Positions 8,161 through 17,981 of a DNA stretch of 38,426 nt are shown here, one piece after another. Origin of the DNA: Bryobacter sp. GTDB lineage: Bacteria; Acidobacteriota; Terriglobia; Bryobacterales; Bryobacteraceae. The position numbers and the translations under genes were made by a program. The stretch spans positions 1 to 38,426 of the forward strand of contig JANXUM010000205.1 in NCBI GenBank assembly GCA_025356215.1, written 5' to 3'. The notes under the pieces were generated by a model. The model saw only the letters and a list, made by a program, of their open reading frames with translations. It was not told the origin of the DNA and did not search any database. Numbering within the stretch: position 1 is the first letter of the stretch; each line of letters begins with the position of its first letter.

Positions 8161-9727
8161 TGTGTTCCTTATGCCTTGAAAGAATCAGGGGCAGGCGCTT
8201 GCCTGAAAAACCAACGTAGGGTTCCTGCCGTACCACCCGCACACTGTCGCCATGCTGCCATCCACGAACGGTAACCGCCCCTCCAAACAGACGACGGATG
8301 CGCCCGAGGAAAAAGTCCCTCACCGCCGTCTCGGACAGCTCCCCAAGCCGGGGATGAAATCGCAAAACGATCAGCGTGGCCCCCGTCGCGCGGTCGTCTT
8401 CCACAAGCTGATAATCGCCGGGCACGCCGCCAAACGCCGTCGGCAGGTCGTGTTCGAGAATCTGAAGAATATCGGTGCCAATCAGGGTCGTGCCGTGTCC
8501 GGTCAGCCGTCCGATACTGGACACATTCCGGACAAGCTTTCTGTAACCCAGCTTGCTGAATTCACACTGGCATGTCGCCGGAACGATCTCGCCAATGTCG
8601 TCGAGGTCGAGGTTGAGATACAACCGCGGCGTAACGGGCAGTAACGTTGTAAACAGCAGGGAGTTCACGGCCGCCGCCGAAAGCGGAGCGATGCGGCGGT
8701 GCGATATGGCGGCCAGGGAATCTTCCATTAAATGCATGGCGTCACTCTCGGGATAGTGCGAACAAGCAAAGCCGACGGAGCCGACGTCGTTCGTACGGTA
8801 GGCGGGCGCGCAACGGGCACCCGACTTTTGTATCGCTGCCCGTTTGCCAAGCGTGATGGGCTCTCCGCCGCCATGAAACGTCGTTCCGGAAAGGTCGATG
8901 CCAAGCTCTTGCGCCGCGGCCGACACATACACCGCTGTGCTGATGTTCGATAGGACAAAGCTGGCCCCGTGCCGGGCGATCCATCGGGCAACCGGCTTGA
9001 AATCGTGTGCCGGCAGGTACTCGGGGAACGGAGCTCGGACGCCAAGCATCCGGCTCTCCAGAACAAGGAGATTCGTCGCCAGCCGGTAATGCGCCGAGTC
9101 CCTCAACGTCCCGCCATCCGCGAACCATTGGTTAAGCCGCAGTCCGGCGCGGTGGTAGCGCACGGCGCTGGAAAACACATGCGGCGCGGGCAAGATCGGC
9201 ATGACCGCAACTTGTGGCTGCCCGTCCGCCTCAAACTCTCGCCGCACAATTGAGGGATACATCGCACGCCAGGTTAGGCAAGCACCCGATGCGTTGAACC
9301 GCGCCCGAATCCCGCTGGTCGTACCGCTCGACACTACCTCCCACGCACCATAGCCTGCGGGGTTAATGAAGCTCTTCTCGTCTGCGAAAATTTCCTGCCC
9401 GGAGCGGACAATCGGCTCGCGCCCCTTCAACTCCTGGTGCCTAAGATAAACTCCCGCCTGATGAATGGCGGCAAGGGCTGGCTCCAGGCCCTCCGTGCGC
9501 ACCAGCTTCTCAAAGTCTTCCCGCGTGCAGCCAGCCAGCCGAAACATAATTGCATAGGGATGCGTGGGATCGGCAAAGACAGTGCTGGCCAACAGCGCGA
9601 GAAAGCGCTCCGACCGGTGAACGATCTGATCCCGCACCAGGCTGTCCGGATCGGCAAGCTTGGGCTCGCGAACCATCTGAAGCAGCCCTCGCGCCATCCG
9701 GAAGTGGTAGTGAATCGCCTCAATCAT
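8150..9727 (-). CDS. Adenylate-forming enzyme, LuxE/PaaK (phenylacetate-CoA ligase-like) superfamily
   Basis: 525 aa. P-loop-like 'VVSSGTTSGIRARF', 'FHGGGEPITLGKRAAIQKSGARCAPAYRTNDVGSVG' (A5-like region) and 'LYLNLDLDDIGEIV' resemble the PaaK/LuxE core. Confidence 0.65.
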   Translation of the reverse strand: MIEAIHYHFRMARGLLQMVREPKLADPDSLVRDQIVHRSERFLALLASTVFADPTHPYAIMFRLAGCTREDFEKLVRTEGLEPALAAIHQAGVYLRHQELKGREPIVRSGQEIFADEKSFINPAGYGAWEVVSSGTTSGIRARFNASGACLTWRAMYPSIVRREFEADGQPQVAVMPILPAPHVFSSAVRYHRAGLRLNQWFADGGTLRDSAHYRLATNLLVLESRMLGVRAPFPEYLPAHDFKPVARWIARHGASFVLSNISTAVYVSAAAQELGIDLSGTTFHGGGEPITLGKRAAIQKSGARCAPAYRTNDVGSVGFACSHYPESDAMHLMEDSLAAISHRRIAPLSAAAVNSLLFTTLLPVTPRLYLNLDLDDIGEIVPATCQCEFSKLGYRKLVRNVSSIGRLTGHGTTLIGTDILQILEHDLPTAFGGVPGDYQLVEDDRATGATLIVLRFHPRLGELSETAVRDFFLGRIRRLFGGAVTVRGWQHGDSVRVVRQEPYVGFSGKRLPLILSRHKEHNAP

Positions 9728-10488
9728 GCAACGCTTTGTCCAACTTCAACCCCGAGTTGCCGGTAAATGTCGCGCTTCATTTCAATAAACTCATCTCGCA
9801 AAAGGTCCGACAGGGTCCGGGGTCGCCAAAACGGGAGCCGGATGTCGGCGGCGATGCCCGCTCCGTTCAGGTTCATCACGATCACCCGATCGCTCAACAA
9901 GAGGGCCTCGTCCACGTCATGCGTGACAAATAGGACTGATCGCGCGGACTGTTGCCAAAGCGTCAGCAGTTCCATCTGTAAACTCAACCGATTTTGGACA
10001 TCAAGCGCGGCAAAGGGCTCATCCATCAACAGCAGCGCGGGATCGCCAAGAAAGGCGCGAATCACATTCACTCTCTGCTTCATGCCCGCAGATAACTGAT
10101 GAGGCCAATCCAGCTCCCGTCCGCCCAAGCCGAACTGGCGCAAAAGCGCCGCCGCTCTGCTCTCCCGTTCGCTGCGCGTAACCCCTCGCGTAGCCAGACC
10201 AAAGGCCGCATTGCTGACAATATTCATCCACGGAAACAGCCCATCCTCCTGAACAACCATTAACGCGCGTTCACTGGGATCCTGGACATCGGCGATCAAC
10301 TCGACCGAGCCGGAGCTTGGAGTGATCATTCCGGCGATCGTACGAAGCAGAGTTGTCTTCCCACAGCCACTCGGTCCCAAAATACTGACAAATTCGCCGT
10401 GTGCCGTATTTAACGACAACCGATGGATTACATTGACGCGAGCAGCTCCGGGGTAACAGACCGTTAAATTCGCGATCGATACCTTCAT
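9724..10488 (-). CDS. ABC transporter ATP-binding protein (SsuB/TauB-like)
   Basis: 254 aa. Walker A 'GPSGCGKTT', signature-like 'LSAGMKQRVNVIRAF', Walker B 'ALLLMDEPFAALD', H-loop 'LFVTHDVDEALLLSDRV'. Confidence 0.95.
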   Translation of the reverse strand: MKVSIANLTVCYPGAARVNVIHRLSLNTAHGEFVSILGPSGCGKTTLLRTIAGMITPSSGSVELIADVQDPSERALMVVQEDGLFPWMNIVSNAAFGLATRGVTRSERESRAAALLRQFGLGGRELDWPHQLSAGMKQRVNVIRAFLGDPALLLMDEPFAALDVQNRLSLQMELLTLWQQSARSVLFVTHDVDEALLLSDRVIVMNLNGAGIAADIRLPFWRPRTLSDLLRDEFIEMKRDIYRQLGVEVGQSVA

Positions 10489-10527
10489 GAATCCTTAATT
10501 ATACGCCGACGCTCCCCCCTCAACCTC

Positions 10528-10869
10528 TCACATACCTCGATCTTCATCAATCAGGTAAAGCCCCCAAGTTCGAAGAACGCAATTCCAATCATCCGTGTTC
10601 GTCCGGTGCGCCAGGCCAAGCCTGGCTGATTTAGTGAGATGAAAAGGGCTCACCATGTAAATTGCCGATTCAACATGTAGCCAATCGAGCGGCCTGCGTG
10701 GTAACGCGCATGCCGAAGCCTCGAACGGCAAACCTGTGAGCCGCAGCGCAAGCGAACTCGTTCCGGCCTCGTTACAAAATGCAAGTGGCCAGTCCGCCGG
10801 ATTTGGATGAAGCAAGTCAATCTCAGATACTGAAGCCATAATTGCGGACCATTGCACAGTAAGTATCAA
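10528..10869 (-). CDS. Hypothetical protein
   Basis: 113-aa ORF 39 bp upstream of the ABC ATPase start, same strand. No recognised family. Lower GC than its surroundings. Coding status uncertain; an internal ATG (MASVSEIDL...) is also possible. Confidence 0.3.
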   Translation of the reverse strand: MILTVQWSAIMASVSEIDLLHPNPADWPLAFCNEAGTSSLALRLTGLPFEASACALPRRPLDWLHVESAIYMVSPFHLTKSARLGLAHRTNTDDWNCVLRTWGLYLIDEDRGM

Positions 10870-10996
10870 TTGGATGACTTGATTTCAGTGTTAGTTATGG
10901 AGGGGGTCTTCACCGGATGAAAGACGTTCCGTTGCCAGCTTGGCCATCCCGAAGACGCGGTCCCGCAAAGGTTTTCACGGCGGGACTTTGCCCGCA

Positions 10997-11443
10997 CTAC
11001 CCGCCGACGGTCCTGACCTCGTCAAACCCCTCCGCCACTGTCGGCATCTGCATCGCCTCATGCATCTTGCGGATGGCTTCTTCCGGCACTTGGCGCTTCC
11101 GGCCCCGGTTGCGCTCCAGGGCCACGGCCAGCGGCACATCGAAATACATTGCTTCAACGCGCGCGTTAAACTTCTTCGCCGCCTGAAGCCACGACCGCCG
11201 ATCGCGCCAGCGCAGATTGGTCGCGTCGATGATTGTTGTCATTGGTCCGATTTCCAGCCGCGCCCGCAGCACATGCCGCATTGCGGCAAAAACATGACGG
11301 TGGATATCCTGATTCGATTCGTCGCCGCTCAGCATTACCCGGAACTCGTCCGAGCTGAGGACCTGACAATTCTGCTCCTTGGCCCACGTCGATTTTCCCG
11401 ACCCGGGCACTCCCACCAGCACAATCACCCGCGCCTGTGTCAC
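10997..11443 (-). CDS. P-loop kinase / AAA-family ATPase (polynucleotide-kinase-like)
   Basis: 148 aa. Walker A 'VLVGVPGSGKSTWAK', 'VLSSDEFRVMLSGDESNQDIHRHVFAAMRHVLRARLEIG', 'IIDATNLRWRDRRSWLQAAKKFNARVEAMYFDVPLAVALERNRGRKRQVPEEAI' match the bacterial Pnkp/AAA_33 kinase pattern. Confidence 0.85.
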   Translation of the reverse strand: MTQARVIVLVGVPGSGKSTWAKEQNCQVLSSDEFRVMLSGDESNQDIHRHVFAAMRHVLRARLEIGPMTTIIDATNLRWRDRRSWLQAAKKFNARVEAMYFDVPLAVALERNRGRKRQVPEEAIRKMHEAMQMPTVAEGFDEVRTVGG

Positions 11444-12732
11444 TCTTTGAAATTAGAACAAGTTTGACCCTGCGCAGCAAATTCATTTGGCTCTCGCTGT
11501 TTCTTCTCCCCGTGGCTTGGCAGCTTTGGGTCTGGCCTTACGCCGGGCTTGCCGATAACGGCGACTTCGCCAAAGTGGCGGGCCGCTTCGGCCTGAGCGC
11601 CATCGACCCCGGCGGACAAAAGACATTCCATTTCTTCGAGCGACTTTGGCTGCGCGACGCGGGCGCGGTTTGGGTCAGCCCTTATTGGGGTGTCGAGGTG
11701 TGGCTCGCCCAGGCCGCGCTCTCTCTAACCCCCGCCAATCCTTTCGATATCCGTTGGCTCGGTCTGCTCCATGCAGCGATCTTTGGTGCATTCGCTTGGC
11801 TGATACTCACCAAGAATCCAATCGCGAATCTCTTCGCCATTCTCGCCTTCACCGACGCCGCTTACGTGACTTACTTCCAGAGCTTTTACTTCGACACCGC
11901 CAGCCTGCTGTTCCTCCTGCTCTTTTTTGCCGCCTGGCTGCGCGGGGCCCCGATCGCATTGACCATCGCCGCGCTGGGCTTTGCCTTATCCAAAGGACCG
12001 CACGCCCCCGCCGCGTTGCTACTGGCCGCGCTGCTTCTGGCCCAACGCCGCTGGAGCTTTGCCCCCGCTGCTTTGGCCTTGCTGCTCGGCGGCGCGTACA
12101 TGCTCAGTCAGACCCGCGATGAGTACAAGGCCACCGCCTACTACAACCTCGCTTTCTTTAAGCTCGGCCTGCTCGATCCCGCCGCGCTCGATGCCCTTAA
12201 AATCCGCCCTGAAGACCGCAAGCTGCTTGGCACCAATGCCTTCGAGCCCCAAAGCCCCGCGCAAAGCGAGGCATGGCTCAAAAACTTCTTCCCTACCGGC
12301 GGCTACCGCAACGCCGCCGCCTACTACATCGGGCACCCACGGATTGCCGCCAAAGTCCTCTACTCCGATCTCGTCAACGAGGCGCCTCAGATCCGCGCGG
12401 TCAACCTCGGCAACTACGAGCGCTCAACCGGATTTCGCTACTGCACGCTGTCCAAAAGCTTCGGCTGGTGGAGCGGTCTCAAAAGCTGGCTATTCCGCGT
12501 CGCGCCTTGGCATGTCTTTATCGTTTTGCCCATCGCCAGCCTACTGGCTTGGCGGCAGCCCGCTCTGCGCTGGCCGCTGTTGGGTGTGATTGGCGTAGGC
12601 GGTTACGAGTTCGCCGTCGCCTCGCTGGCCGACGCCTGCGAGACGTATCGCCACTTGCTGCTCTTCCACGTCTGTTACGACTTGCTGCTGCTTTTCGCCG
12701 TCATCGAATCGAAACGCGATCCCCAGCTATGA
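11437..12732 (+). CDS. Multi-pass membrane protein, glycan biosynthesis hexose transferase WsfD-like
   Basis: 431 aa with many TM segments and N-terminal 'YAGLADNGDFAKVAGRFGL', which I associate with WsfD-like membrane GTs. Start uncertain: the track start overlaps the divergent kinase start, and a TTG at 11464 is an alternative. Confidence 0.55.
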   Translation: MSLFEIRTSLTLRSKFIWLSLFLLPVAWQLWVWPYAGLADNGDFAKVAGRFGLSAIDPGGQKTFHFFERLWLRDAGAVWVSPYWGVEVWLAQAALSLTPANPFDIRWLGLLHAAIFGAFAWLILTKNPIANLFAILAFTDAAYVTYFQSFYFDTASLLFLLLFFAAWLRGAPIALTIAALGFALSKGPHAPAALLLAALLLAQRRWSFAPAALALLLGGAYMLSQTRDEYKATAYYNLAFFKLGLLDPAALDALKIRPEDRKLLGTNAFEPQSPAQSEAWLKNFFPTGGYRNAAAYYIGHPRIAAKVLYSDLVNEAPQIRAVNLGNYERSTGFRYCTLSKSFGWWSGLKSWLFRVAPWHVFIVLPIASLLAWRQPALRWPLLGVIGVGGYEFAVASLADACETYRHLLLFHVCYDLLLLFAVIESKRDPQL

Positions 12733-12738
12733 TGGGAC

Positions 12739-13734
12739 TTGATTCGTAAAAAGCTGGGCTGGCAGGGCATTCTACTGCTGGTGCTGACTAACCTTGCATC
12801 GCTGGGCGTTCTGGCATGGGTGCTGCACGACGTCCAGATTGCCGAACTCTGGACAGAGATCAAGCAGATGCACTGGGGATGGGTGGCCGCAGCCGCCGTC
12901 AGCGACATTCTCGTCTACGTGTTCCAAGGCTGGCGCTGGAGCATTCTGCTGCGCCCGGTCGCCAATATCCCGATGATGCGCAGCGTGCGCGCCATCTATG
13001 TCGGCCTCTATGCAAACGAGGTGCTGCCCTTCCGCACCGGCGAAATCATCCGCTGCTACCTGATCTCGCGCTGGGGGCACCTGCCCTTCAGCGTCGTGCT
13101 ATCCAGCATCGCGATCGAACGCATCTTCGATGGTCTTTGGCTGGTGCTCTATCTCAGCCTCGTGGTGCAGTTTGTCGATCTACCGCGCCGCATCCGAGAT
13201 GGCGGCTATTTCCTGATTCTGGTTGTGGCCATCCTTGCCTTGCTTCTCGGCTTCATCATCGCCTTTCAGGCGAAAGCCAAGCAGTTGGCCGCGCGCTGGA
13301 ACTGGGGCGACAAAGCCACCGTCTTCATTGAAGACCTCCAAGCCATGGGCGGCTCTCGCAGCTTTTTTCTTTCCTGGATGGCCAGTCTGCCGCACCTGCT
13401 GGCGATGACCGTGCCAATCTATTGCGTGATCCGCGCCTACGGGCTGATCGGCTTTACACTCTGGGACGCTGCTGTTATCAATGTCATCGTACGCTTGGGC
13501 ACGGTGGTGCCGGGGGCGCCGGGCAACCTGGGCGTCTACCAAGGCCTGATCGTGTTCGCGCTGCTCTTCTTCGGCATCGATCAGGACGTCGCCAAACGAT
13601 TTAGCGTCATCGTGTGGGGAATTGTCACACTCCCGCTGCTCATCGCAGGCTTCGTTGCCCTGTCGGTGACCGGCTTCCAATTGCGCGACTTACAAGAGAG
13701 CGCCAGCAACCAATCCGACGACCATCTAAAATAG
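12739..13734 (+). CDS. Lysylphosphatidylglycerol synthase TM-region / UPF0104-like membrane protein (flippase-like)
   Basis: 331 aa. 'ILLRPVANIPMMRSVRAIYVGLYANEVLPFRTGEIIRCYLISRWGHLPFSVVLSSIAIERIFDGLWLV' and 'VRLGTVVPGAPGNLGVYQGLIVFALLFFGID' are hallmark motifs. TTG start at 12739. Confidence 0.85.
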   Translation: MIRKKLGWQGILLLVLTNLASLGVLAWVLHDVQIAELWTEIKQMHWGWVAAAAVSDILVYVFQGWRWSILLRPVANIPMMRSVRAIYVGLYANEVLPFRTGEIIRCYLISRWGHLPFSVVLSSIAIERIFDGLWLVLYLSLVVQFVDLPRRIRDGGYFLILVVAILALLLGFIIAFQAKAKQLAARWNWGDKATVFIEDLQAMGGSRSFFLSWMASLPHLLAMTVPIYCVIRAYGLIGFTLWDAAVINVIVRLGTVVPGAPGNLGVYQGLIVFALLFFGIDQDVAKRFSVIVWGIVTLPLLIAGFVALSVTGFQLRDLQESASNQSDDHLK

Positions 13735-13740
13735 GCAGCA

Positions 13741-14598
13741 ATGCGCTTACTTCTTTTCGGACTGATGTCCGCCGCCATCCTATCCGCCCAAATTCGGGTG
13801 ATTGCATTTGGAGCCCACCCGGATGACTGCGATATTGGTTCGGCCGGTCTGGCCGCCAAGTTTGCCGCCATGGGCCACAAGGTGAAATTTGTGGCGCTCA
13901 CCAATGGAGACGCCGGGCATCAAACGACGGGCGGCGGTGCGCTGGCCATGCGGCGCCGGGCCGAGGCGATGGAAGCCGGTCGCCGTCTCGGGGTTGAATA
14001 CGAAGTTCTCGACAATCACGATGGCGAACTCTTTCCCACACTCGACGTGCGTTTGCAGGTGATCCGCCGCATCCGCCAGTGGAATGCCGACATCGTCCTA
14101 TCGCCGCGCCCGAACGATTATCATCCCGACCATCGCAACACGGGTCTCGTCGTCCAGGACGCGGCGTTCATGGTCACCGTTCCCAATGTCGCGCCTGACA
14201 CTCCGGCGATCAAAAAGAACCCCGTGTTTCTTCACTATCAGGACCGCTTCCTGAAGCCCGAGCCCTTTCATCCGGACATCGCCATCGACATCAGCGACAC
14301 CTTTGAAAAGAAGATCGACGCGCTTGACGCGCACGAGAGCCAAGTCTACGAGTGGTTGCCGTGGGTGGGCCAGATGCCGGGCGGTGTGCCGACCGGCAAA
14401 GCCGAGCGCCGCGCTTGGCTGAAGGAGACCCGCACCCGCACCATCCCCCCCGCTATCCGCACCGCACTGGAGAAGTGGTACGGAAAAGAACGGGCCGCGA
14501 AAGTTGTGCAGGCCGAAGCGTTTGAGCTCTCCGAGTACGGCAGCCAACCGGACGAAGCCCTCCTGCGTAAGCTTTTCCCGATGGTCGGACAGAAGTAG
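13741..14598 (+). CDS. PIG-L family deacetylase (LmbE-like), putative export signal
   Basis: 285 aa. 'VIAFGAHPDDCDIGSAGLAAKFAAMGHKVKFVALTNGDAGH' (AHPDD motif) and 'NDYHPDHRNTG' (HPDH). Confidence 0.9.
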   Translation: MRLLLFGLMSAAILSAQIRVIAFGAHPDDCDIGSAGLAAKFAAMGHKVKFVALTNGDAGHQTTGGGALAMRRRAEAMEAGRRLGVEYEVLDNHDGELFPTLDVRLQVIRRIRQWNADIVLSPRPNDYHPDHRNTGLVVQDAAFMVTVPNVAPDTPAIKKNPVFLHYQDRFLKPEPFHPDIAIDISDTFEKKIDALDAHESQVYEWLPWVGQMPGGVPTGKAERRAWLKETRTRTIPPAIRTALEKWYGKERAAKVVQAEAFELSEYGSQPDEALLRKLFPMVGQK

Positions 14599-15881
14599 TG
14601 GATCGAGCGGCGATACCGTCGGTGGACCGTCTGGCGCGCGATCTAGCAGCCACCTTTCCCCACATCGCCCGCGAGCGGATCGTGTCCATCTCCCGCGCTG
14701 TCGTAGAGGCGGCGCGAGAGAACGAGATCGGGATTGAAGACATCGACACGGAGGTGCGTGACCGCTTACGGCGCTTGGCCGAGCCAACGCTGAAACGCGT
14801 CATCAACGCCACGGGGGTTGTGCTCCACACCAATCTCGGTCGAGCCCCGTTGCGCGAGTTTCAGCCGGTCGCCGGATATTCAAATCTCGAGTACGATTTG
14901 GCCACCGGCAAGCGCGGGCGTCGCGACGAGCACTACGTGCCGCTGTTGCAGGAATTGCTGGGTGCCGCCGCGATTGCCGTCAACAACAATGCCGCCGCCA
15001 CATTTCTGGTGCTGCGCGCGTTGGCGGAGGGCGGGGAAGCAATCGTCAGCCGCGGCGAGTTAATCGAGATCGGCGACGGCTTCCGCATCCCCGACATCAT
15101 GGCCCAGAGCGGCGCCCGCCTGCGAGAAGTGGGCACAACCAATCGCACTCACTTGACCGATTACGAGCGCGCCATCAATCCCGAGACGCGTCTTTTGATG
15201 CGAGTCCATCCCAGCAACTTTCACCAGACCGGTTTTGTGGGCAAGCCCAATCTTCACGAGCTTTGCGAGCTGGGGAAGCGGAGCGGCGTCCCCGTTTATG
15301 AGGACTTGGGCAGCGGATGCCTGGTTGACCTTAAGCCTTACGGCATCGACGAGCCGTTGGTGGCTGACAGCCTTAAGGCGGGCGCAAGCATCGTCTCGTT
15401 CTCCTGTGACAAACTTCTGGGCGGGCCGCAGGCGGGCATTATTGCCGGGGACGCGATGCTGATCGGACGGATCCGCAGCCATCCCATGTATCGCGCCCTG
15501 CGCTTGGATAAGCTCGCGGTTCAGGCTCTGTCGGACTCGCTGCGCGCTCTGGCCCTAGGGGACCTCGGCAGCCTGCCCGGCTTGCGAATGATGATGACCC
15601 CGCCCGAGGAGATCCGGCAAAGGGCGGCAAAGCTGATCGAAGCGATTCCAGGCGCAACGGTCATCGAAGGCGAAAGCGTGCTCGGCGGAGGCTCCACTCC
15701 CGATCAATGCATCCCCACCTGGCTAGTCGCGATTTCAGGCCACGCCTCGAGCCTCGAAAAACGGTTTCGCGCCAGCGACCCTCCGGTCGTGGCGCGAATT
15801 GAAAAAGATCGGCTGCTGATCGATCTAAGAACTGTGTTTGCAGCCGATGACGCCCTGCTGGCCGCGTTGCTGAAAGGCTAG
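14598..15881 (+). CDS. selA: L-seryl-tRNA(Sec) selenium transferase
   Basis: 427 aa. 'RVINATGVVLHTNLGRAPL', 'NNNAAATFLVLRALAEGGEAIVSRGELIEIGDGFRIPDIMAQSGARLREVGTTNRTH', 'CDKLLGGPQAGIIAG' follow the SelA pattern. GTG start. Confidence 0.88.
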   Translation: MDRAAIPSVDRLARDLAATFPHIARERIVSISRAVVEAARENEIGIEDIDTEVRDRLRRLAEPTLKRVINATGVVLHTNLGRAPLREFQPVAGYSNLEYDLATGKRGRRDEHYVPLLQELLGAAAIAVNNNAAATFLVLRALAEGGEAIVSRGELIEIGDGFRIPDIMAQSGARLREVGTTNRTHLTDYERAINPETRLLMRVHPSNFHQTGFVGKPNLHELCELGKRSGVPVYEDLGSGCLVDLKPYGIDEPLVADSLKAGASIVSFSCDKLLGGPQAGIIAGDAMLIGRIRSHPMYRALRLDKLAVQALSDSLRALALGDLGSLPGLRMMMTPPEEIRQRAAKLIEAIPGATVIEGESVLGGGSTPDQCIPTWLVAISGHASSLEKRFRASDPPVVARIEKDRLLIDLRTVFAADDALLAALLKG

Positions 15882-16435
15882 GCGCGCTCCATGTAGGTGC
15901 CTTCGGCCGTGTTGATTCGGATCTTCTCGCCCTGCTCGATGAATTGCGGGACGGTAACCATCATCCCCGTCGAAAGCTTGGCCTGCTTGCCCACATTCGA
16001 TACGCTCGCGCCCTTGATGCTGGGCTCGGTCTCGACAATTAACAGGTCCACGGTTGGTGGCGGCTCCACACTGATTGGGCGGCCTTCGTAGAAAGTTACG
16101 CTCACCGGAAGGTTGTCAATCAGATAGTTGGCTGTGTCCCCGATGAATTCCGACGAGAGCTGAATCTGCTCGTAATTCTCTGTGTTCATGAAGTAGTAGA
16201 ACTCAGCGTCGTTGTACATGTACTCCATCTTCTGTTCGTCCATCATCGCTTTTTCGACTTTGTCTTCCGAAGCAAAACGATGCTCGTTCATCGAGCCGCT
16301 GCGCAGGTTACGCATCTTGACTTGAACGAATCCGCGCAGGTTTCCCGGCGTGCGGTGGGTCATTGTGAAAATCGAGTAGAGTTCGCCGTTGAACTTGATG
16401 ACCATGCCCGGGCGAACTTGGGTTGCTGCAATCAT
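15878..16435 (-). CDS. efp: Translation elongation factor P
   Basis: 185 aa. 'MIAATQVRPGMVIKFNGELYSIFTMTHRTPGNLRGFVQVKMRNLRSGS' and C-terminal 'GASVSNVGKQAKLSTGMMVTVPQFIEQGEKIRINTAEGTYMERA'. Confidence 0.95.
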   Translation of the reverse strand: MIAATQVRPGMVIKFNGELYSIFTMTHRTPGNLRGFVQVKMRNLRSGSMNEHRFASEDKVEKAMMDEQKMEYMYNDAEFYYFMNTENYEQIQLSSEFIGDTANYLIDNLPVSVTFYEGRPISVEPPPTVDLLIVETEPSIKGASVSNVGKQAKLSTGMMVTVPQFIEQGEKIRINTAEGTYMERA

Positions 16436-16458
16436 ATCTATCCGACTTCATATTTTAG

Positions 16459-17973
<1,515 letters not shown>

Positions 17974-17981
17974 TGGCTAAG

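Noticed and set aside
10498-10503. TATAAT on the minus strand 10-15 nt upstream of the ABC ATPase start as a promoter
   Set aside because: Perfect -10-like hexamer, but I find no well-spaced -35, and a TSS would leave almost no leader although an SD-like AAGGA is present. Left as an untested possibility.
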